Source of the DNA: Micavibrio sp.
GTDB taxonomy: Bacteria > Pseudomonadota > Alphaproteobacteria > UBA9219
Length of the DNA: 58,786 nucleotides
Reading direction: 5' to 3'
NCBI GenBank assembly: GCA_020718105.1
Contig: DYDA01000013.1
Coordinates: 1 to 58,786 of the forward strand
The position numbers and the translations under genes were made by a program. This document shows positions 55,619-58,786 of the stretch, in pieces; the stretch's first letter is position 1; each line of letters begins with the position of its first letter. The notes below the pieces were generated by a model. It had not been told where the DNA came from, did not search any database, and saw only the letters and a list, made by a program, of their open reading frames with translations.

Positions 55619-56311
55619 ATGAGCGAGTCCACCATCATTCTTCGCAGCGCACGACGCAAGCGCACCGTGGCTTTGCATGTTCAGCCCGATGGCACGCTTT
55701 GTGTGCAAGCCCCTTTGCGAACCAGCGTGGCGTGGATCAATCGATTTATCGAAAGCAAAACCGCGTGGGTTGCGCGGCGGCGTGCCCGCGCTCAGGAAAA
55801 AGCGGCCAGACCCGCGCTGATTGTTGAAGAGGGAGCCTTCGTTCCTTATCAGGGGCAGCCCCGCCGTATCCGGCTTGTTGCAGAGGACGCTGCCGTAGAG
55901 AGCGATGAGATATTTTTACCTTTGCCTGCGGGCTTGTCCGATGAGGGGCGGCTGGTTGAGGCGCAGACGGAACTTACCTTGTGGTATAAGAGGCAGGCTC
56001 GCCGCGTGTTTGCTAAAAGGATGGCATACTGGGCGGAAAGGTTAGGGCTTCGCCCCTCACGGTTGATTGTGACCGCGCCTTTGCGGCAGTGGGGCAGCTG
56101 CTCGGCCACCAACGACATTCGCCTGAACTGGCGGCTGATCATGGCCGCGCCAGAGCTTTTGGATTACGTCATCGTTCATGAGCTTTGCCACATTCCGCAC
56201 AAGAACCATGGCCGCGCTTTTTGGCGAAGCGTTGAGGCGGCAATGCCCGACGCAAAAGCCCTTCGCCGCACGCTGCGGGCGTGGGAAAACAGCGGCCACC
56301 AACATTGTTAA
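55619..56311 (+). CDS. YgjP/SprT-like zinc metallopeptidase (DUF45)
   Basis: A 230-residue protein of the M48-related YgjP family. An N-terminal beta-rich region (RKRTVALHVQPDGTLCVQAP) is followed by RQWGSCSATNDIRLNWRLIMAAPELLDYVIVHELCHIPHKNHGRAFWRSVEAAMPD. That segment contains the WGSC motif, the HELCH zinc site and the downstream His. Often annotated as a hydrolase of unknown target. It is in the same direction as and close behind the SirB1-type gene. Confidence 0.9.
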   Translation: MSESTIILRSARRKRTVALHVQPDGTLCVQAPLRTSVAWINRFIESKTAWVARRRARAQEKAARPALIVEEGAFVPYQGQPRRIRLVAEDAAVESDEIFLPLPAGLSDEGRLVEAQTELTLWYKRQARRVFAKRMAYWAERLGLRPSRLIVTAPLRQWGSCSATNDIRLNWRLIMAAPELLDYVIVHELCHIPHKNHGRAFWRSVEAAMPDAKALRRTLRAWENSGHQHC

Positions 56312-56413
56312 GTTTCAATGACTTAGCAAAAAAGAGGCCTCTGTGATCGAGCTGAGCGTCCATTCCCCCGCTTTTTTTCCAAGAACGCGCTCTACGGGCG
56401 TTTTAACCAAAAA

Positions 56414-56466
56414 ACCTACCAGATGTTGTGGCCCCTTAAGGCAAAAAACCACAACCTATAGTAGGT
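56414..56466. other. 53-base interrupted hairpin upstream of the 56602 gene
   Basis: ACCTAC (56414-56419) pairs with GTAGGT (56461-56466), and inside it GTTGTGG pairs with CCACAAC around a CCCCTTAAGGC-containing loop. The two stems are in register and separated by small internal loops. It could be a structured leader RNA or a small repeat. The remainder of the 290-base gap (56312-56601) contains no gene. Confidence 0.5.
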
Positions 56467-56601
56467 CAAAATCTATCGTTCTCAAAATCCAAAAACGGCG
56501 GAAGTTTTGGCGGCCATCGCAACTTTTAATAGTTGCGTTAATTGTTTTCATACCATTTTTGAGGTATGATGAAGACGTCAATTTTTAAGGGGATGGCCAT
56601 T

Positions 56602-57210
56602 ATGAAAAAGAAAACCGTTCAGGCAGAATTTGAAAGAAACAAATCCTTTTTGCGCCGCCATGGCGGCAAAGCCGCCCTCCTTGCTGCGAATGGCGCGGCT
56701 TTGCTTCTCTCTCCTTATGCGGCGTGCGTTGTGGCGATGACCAGTGCCGCCTCGTATCTTGCCTATCGTGTCACCAAAAACAAAATGACGGCGCAACCAG
56801 AAGGCGCCAAACCGCAAGGCGCTATGCGCAAGGCCGCTAACGGTGTTGTGATTTCTGCGGCGACTTTGGCAACCATGGCCATGAGCGCAGTGGGCTCTTT
56901 CCATGCGGCGACATTGATGAAACATAATAATCAGGCCCTGTCTGCGGATATAACGGACGGGATTTATCAAACGCTTAATGGCAAGGCCGTTAAGGGGTTT
57001 TCCATGGTTGAGACCAATAACGGCGATAAAGCTATAAAGTTTAATATCAAGGGAGATGATCATTACGCCATTGTTTCCCCCAAGGGTGATGCGGCGACCG
57101 TTCGCGTTGTTGATTCTGGTTTTATAGACGGCCAAGAAGAGCAAACGATGACTGTTCCCAGCAATCCAGCCAAGCCCATTATCAGAACAGCCAGAACGCT
57201 GGATATTTAA
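56602..57210 (+). CDS. Hypothetical membrane protein
   Basis: A 202-residue protein with two hydrophobic helices, AALLAANGAALLLSPYAACVVAMTSAASYLAY (about 24-56) and GVVISAATLATMAMSAVGSF (about 78-98). A beta-rich C-terminal domain (KAIKFNIKGDDHYAIVSPKGDAATVRVVDSGF) follows, presumably periplasmic or cytoplasmic on one side. No family is recognised. The start at 56602 is chosen because AAGGGG lies ten bases upstream; in-frame ATGs at 56566 and 56593 are alternatives. It is followed by the repeat composite before pgk. Confidence 0.68.
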   Translation: MKKKTVQAEFERNKSFLRRHGGKAALLAANGAALLLSPYAACVVAMTSAASYLAYRVTKNKMTAQPEGAKPQGAMRKAANGVVISAATLATMAMSAVGSFHAATLMKHNNQALSADITDGIYQTLNGKAVKGFSMVETNNGDKAIKFNIKGDDHYAIVSPKGDAATVRVVDSGFIDGQEEQTMTVPSNPAKPIIRTARTLDI

Positions 57211-57224
57211 TCTATACTCCTCGC

Positions 57225-57238
57225 ACTTCAAGAGTTGG
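57225..57238 (+). repeat. ACTTCAAGAGTTGG boundary motif, copy 2
   Basis: This copy starts 14 bases after the stop of the membrane-protein gene and faces an inverted copy CCAACCCTTGAACTG at 57367-57381; together they bracket the palindrome pair at 57268-57343. Confidence 0.75.
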
Positions 57239-57267
57239 TTTTTGACAGATAGAAAAAAATAAATGGG

Positions 57268-57343
57268 ATGCCAGCCTACGCTGGCATGACGGGATTTGTG
57301 TTTAAATTTATCCCACTATCGTCATCCCCGCGTAGGCGGGGAT
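57268..57343. repeat. Palindrome pair of the GIY-YIG family in the pgk leader
   Basis: Two hairpins, ATGCCAGC-CTAC-GCTGGCAT (57268-57287) and ATCCCCGC-GTAG-GCGGGGAT (57324-57343), are arranged in the opposite order to the GIY-YIG cassettes, with CGTC and GACG ends facing inward. No nuclease is present. It lies in the 256-base gap between the membrane-protein gene and pgk and so forms part of the pgk leader. Confidence 0.85.
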
Positions 57344-57366
57344 CCCATTTGTTTTCTTTTTATTTG

Positions 57367-57381
57367 CCAACCCTTGAACTG
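57367..57381 (-). repeat. Boundary motif, inverted copy 3
   Basis: CCAACCCTTGAACTG is the inverse of CAGTTCAAGGGTTGG, one base different from the copy at 9387-9401. It closes the repeat composite that opens at 57225. Confidence 0.72.
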
Positions 57382-57466
57382 TTTTGGGTATATAAAAGAT
57401 AGACGCGCTGCAAGAGACTCCTTAGACTGGGGGCTATCGTTTCCTCTAGCCTCAAGGGTTTTTCAC

Positions 57467-58696
57467 GTGTCTGATTTTCAAACCATCGATGATCTTCGTT
57501 TAAGCGGCAAGGTTGCCCTTGTTCGCGCCGATATGAATGTGCCGATGCAAGGTGGTCGCGTCTCCGATGCCACGCGGCTGGAGCGTCTTGTGCCCACGAT
57601 CCGTGATTTACAAAAGGCGGGCGCGAAGATTGTTTTGCTCTCGCACTTTGGGCGACCCAAGGGGCAGCGCGATGAAGCTTTTTCTCTGCGTCCCATAGCG
57701 GCAGAGCTTTCGCTTATCGTGGGCGAGCCTGTCGCCTTTGCCGAGGACTGCGTGGGCGCCCCCGCACAGCGCGCGGTGGAGTCTTTGCAAAACGGCCAGA
57801 TTCTGGTTTTGGAAAACACGCGTTTTTATCCGCAGGAAGAGGCCAATGATTTGCCTTTCGCAAGGCAAATTGCATCACTGGGCGACGTTTATATCAACGA
57901 TGCGTTTTCGGCGGCGCACCGTGCGCACGCCACGACCGTCGCGCTCGCTGAACTTTTACCCGCCGCCGCTGGTCGCTTGATGGAAGAGGAACTCTCGGCC
58001 CTTGGCAAAGCGTTGGATCATCCAGAAAAGCCGCTTGTCGCGCTGATCGGTGGCTCAAAAATCTCAACCAAGCTGGACTTGCTGAACAACCTGATCGCCA
58101 AGGTAGACGTTTTGGTTCTGGGCGGGGGTATGGCCAACACGTTTCTGGCGGCGAAGGGCATTGCCATCGGCAAGTCGCTGTACGAGCCGGACATGCTGGA
58201 TACCGCCCGCGCCATTATGGACGCGGCGCAGGGGCGCGGCTGCCATATCCTGTTGCCAACAGACGTTGTTGTGGCGGCCGAGATGAAGGCGGGCGCGGCG
58301 CACCAAACCGTTTTGGTAAACGCCGTTCCGGCAGAGCAAATGATCTTTGATTTGGGCGCAAAAACCGTCAGCGAGATTAAAAACACGCTGACGCTTTGCC
58401 GCACCGTCATTTGGAATGGGCCTTTAGGTGTTTTCGAAATGCCTCCGTTTGATACCGCAACGAACGAAGTCGCCATCGCTGTTTCCGATCTGACCAAGCG
58501 CGGCAAGATTCTCTCTGTGGCGGGCGGCGGTGACACCGTTTCAGCGCTTAGCCATGCAGGCGTGACGCAGGGCATTTCTTATCTTTCCACGGCAGGCGGC
58601 GCATTTCTTGAATGGTTAGAGGGCAAAGAATTGCCGGGCGTGGCCGCTTTGCAAAAAGCCGTCCCCACAGTCAAAACAGGCAAGGTGCTTCTGTAA
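57467..58696 (+). CDS. pgk: Phosphoglycerate kinase
   Basis: A 409-residue glycolytic enzyme that transfers the phosphate of 1,3-bisphosphoglycerate to [27 protein letters not shown] and [22 protein letters not shown] form the substrate site. [17 protein letters not shown] is the conserved N-domain segment, [18 protein letters not shown] lies at the hinge and [15 protein letters not shown] binds nucleotide. The GTG at 57467 has AAGGG eight bases upstream and begins the conserved core; a frame from 57296 would translate the repeat. No other glycolytic gene is in view. Confidence 0.96.
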   Translation: MSDFQTIDDLRLSGKVALVRADMNVPMQGGRVSDATRLERLVPTIRDLQKAGAKIVLLSHFGRPKGQRDEAFSLRPIAAELSLIVGEPVAFAEDCVGAPAQRAVESLQNGQILVLENTRFYPQEEANDLPFARQIASLGDVYINDAFSAAHRAHATTVALAELLPAAAGRLMEEELSALGKALDHPEKPLVALIGGSKISTKLDLLNNLIAKVDVLVLGGGMANTFLAAKGIAIGKSLYEPDMLDTARAIMDAAQGRGCHILLPTDVVVAAEMKAGAAHQTVLVNAVPAEQMIFDLGAKTVSEIKNTLTLCRTVIWNGPLGVFEMPPFDTATNEVAIAVSDLTKRGKILSVAGGGDTVSALSHAGVTQGISYLSTAGGAFLEWLEGKELPGVAALQKAVPTVKTGKVLL

Positions 58697-58711
58697 AGGG
58701 CCGGGGACTAA

Positions 58712-58729
58712 GGGCTATAAAGATAGCCC
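58712..58729 (+). terminator. Possible hairpin terminator after pgk
   Basis: GGGCTA-TAAAGA-TAGCCC forms a stem 16 bases after the pgk stop, followed by GTCTCATATAAAATG. The T run is weak, so termination is uncertain. Confidence 0.4.
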
Positions 58730-58749
58730 GTCTCATATAAAATGATCAC

Positions 58750-58763
58750 ACTTCAAGAGTTGG
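58750..58763 (+). repeat. ACTTCAAGAGTTGG boundary motif, copy 4
   Basis: The motif occurs 53 bases after the pgk stop near the window edge, so a further repeat element may begin just outside the window. Confidence 0.7.
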
Positions 58764-58786
58764 CATCGTGCATGATGTTTCAGCAA

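Noticed and set aside
57296-57466. N-terminal extension of pgk
   Set aside because: The extra 57 residues translate a palindromic repeat; the GTG at 57467 has a ribosome site and the conserved start.

Overview
The window is chromosomal DNA of an alphaproteobacterium. The evidence is the complete nuoA-N cluster followed by birA, coaX and an RNase J gene, the lon-hupB-tRNA-Val block, the map-radC pair, and a heat-shock promoter of the alphaproteobacterial type in front of lon. Base composition looks roughly balanced, and many start codons are GTG or TTG with clear Shine-Dalgarno sites. I cannot name a genus.

Layout. (1) 1-18.2 kb: an exopolysaccharide locus of the Wzx/Wzy type. It has an initiating phosphoglycosyltransferase (WbaP-like), three glycosyltransferases, a flippase, two Wzy/ligase-like membrane proteins, a FemAB/CelD-like acyltransferase, a periplasmic glycoside hydrolase, a tyrosine autokinase with fused chain-length domain, a short Wza-like export protein and a separate outer-membrane beta-barrel. 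A PIG-L deacetylase and a DUF3141 alpha/beta hydrolase follow to 21.6 kb. (2) 21.7-25.8 kb: a class III nucleotidyl-cyclase-like protein, convergent with a solute-binding protein and hybrid histidine kinase pair. (3) 25.9-44.6 kb: rnj, coaX, birA and the 14 genes of respiratory complex I, all on the minus strand, originally in tight ATGA-type overlaps. (4) 44.6-48.4 kb: two unknown small genes, tRNA-Asp and a chemoreceptor with a C-terminal hemerythrin domain. (5) 48.7-52.96 kb: lon, hupB, tRNA-Val and a 1.1 kb island bounded by a 27-bp direct repeat of the tRNA-Val 3' part. (6) 53.0-58.8 kb: radC, map, a SirB1-type protein, a YgjP-type metallopeptidase, an unknown membrane protein and pgk.

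The most unusual part is how heavily the nuo operon is invaded by small repeated elements. Two ~385-bp cassettes carry a solo GIY-YIG nuclease between near-identical palindromes (one intact between nuoG and nuoF, one frameshifted between nuoM and nuoL). A 72-bp two-palindrome derivative sits in frame inside nuoL and adds 24 residues, much like the palindromic elements known inside Rickettsia proteins. A second family (CGTCATYGCGAG ... CTCGCAATGACG) plus 7-bp tandem repeats lies directly after the stop codons of nuoI, nuoE and nuoD. At nuoD/nuoE the insertion has left an 18-bp direct duplication, which shows that the two genes once overlapped.

A second theme is rearrangement around the tRNA genes. 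lon-hupB-tRNA-Val points away from nuo, while tRNA-Asp still precedes nuoA on its strand. A breakpoint therefore seems to lie between the two tRNAs, and the tRNA-Val side has collected an island with an unrecognised FYHYT-motif protein.
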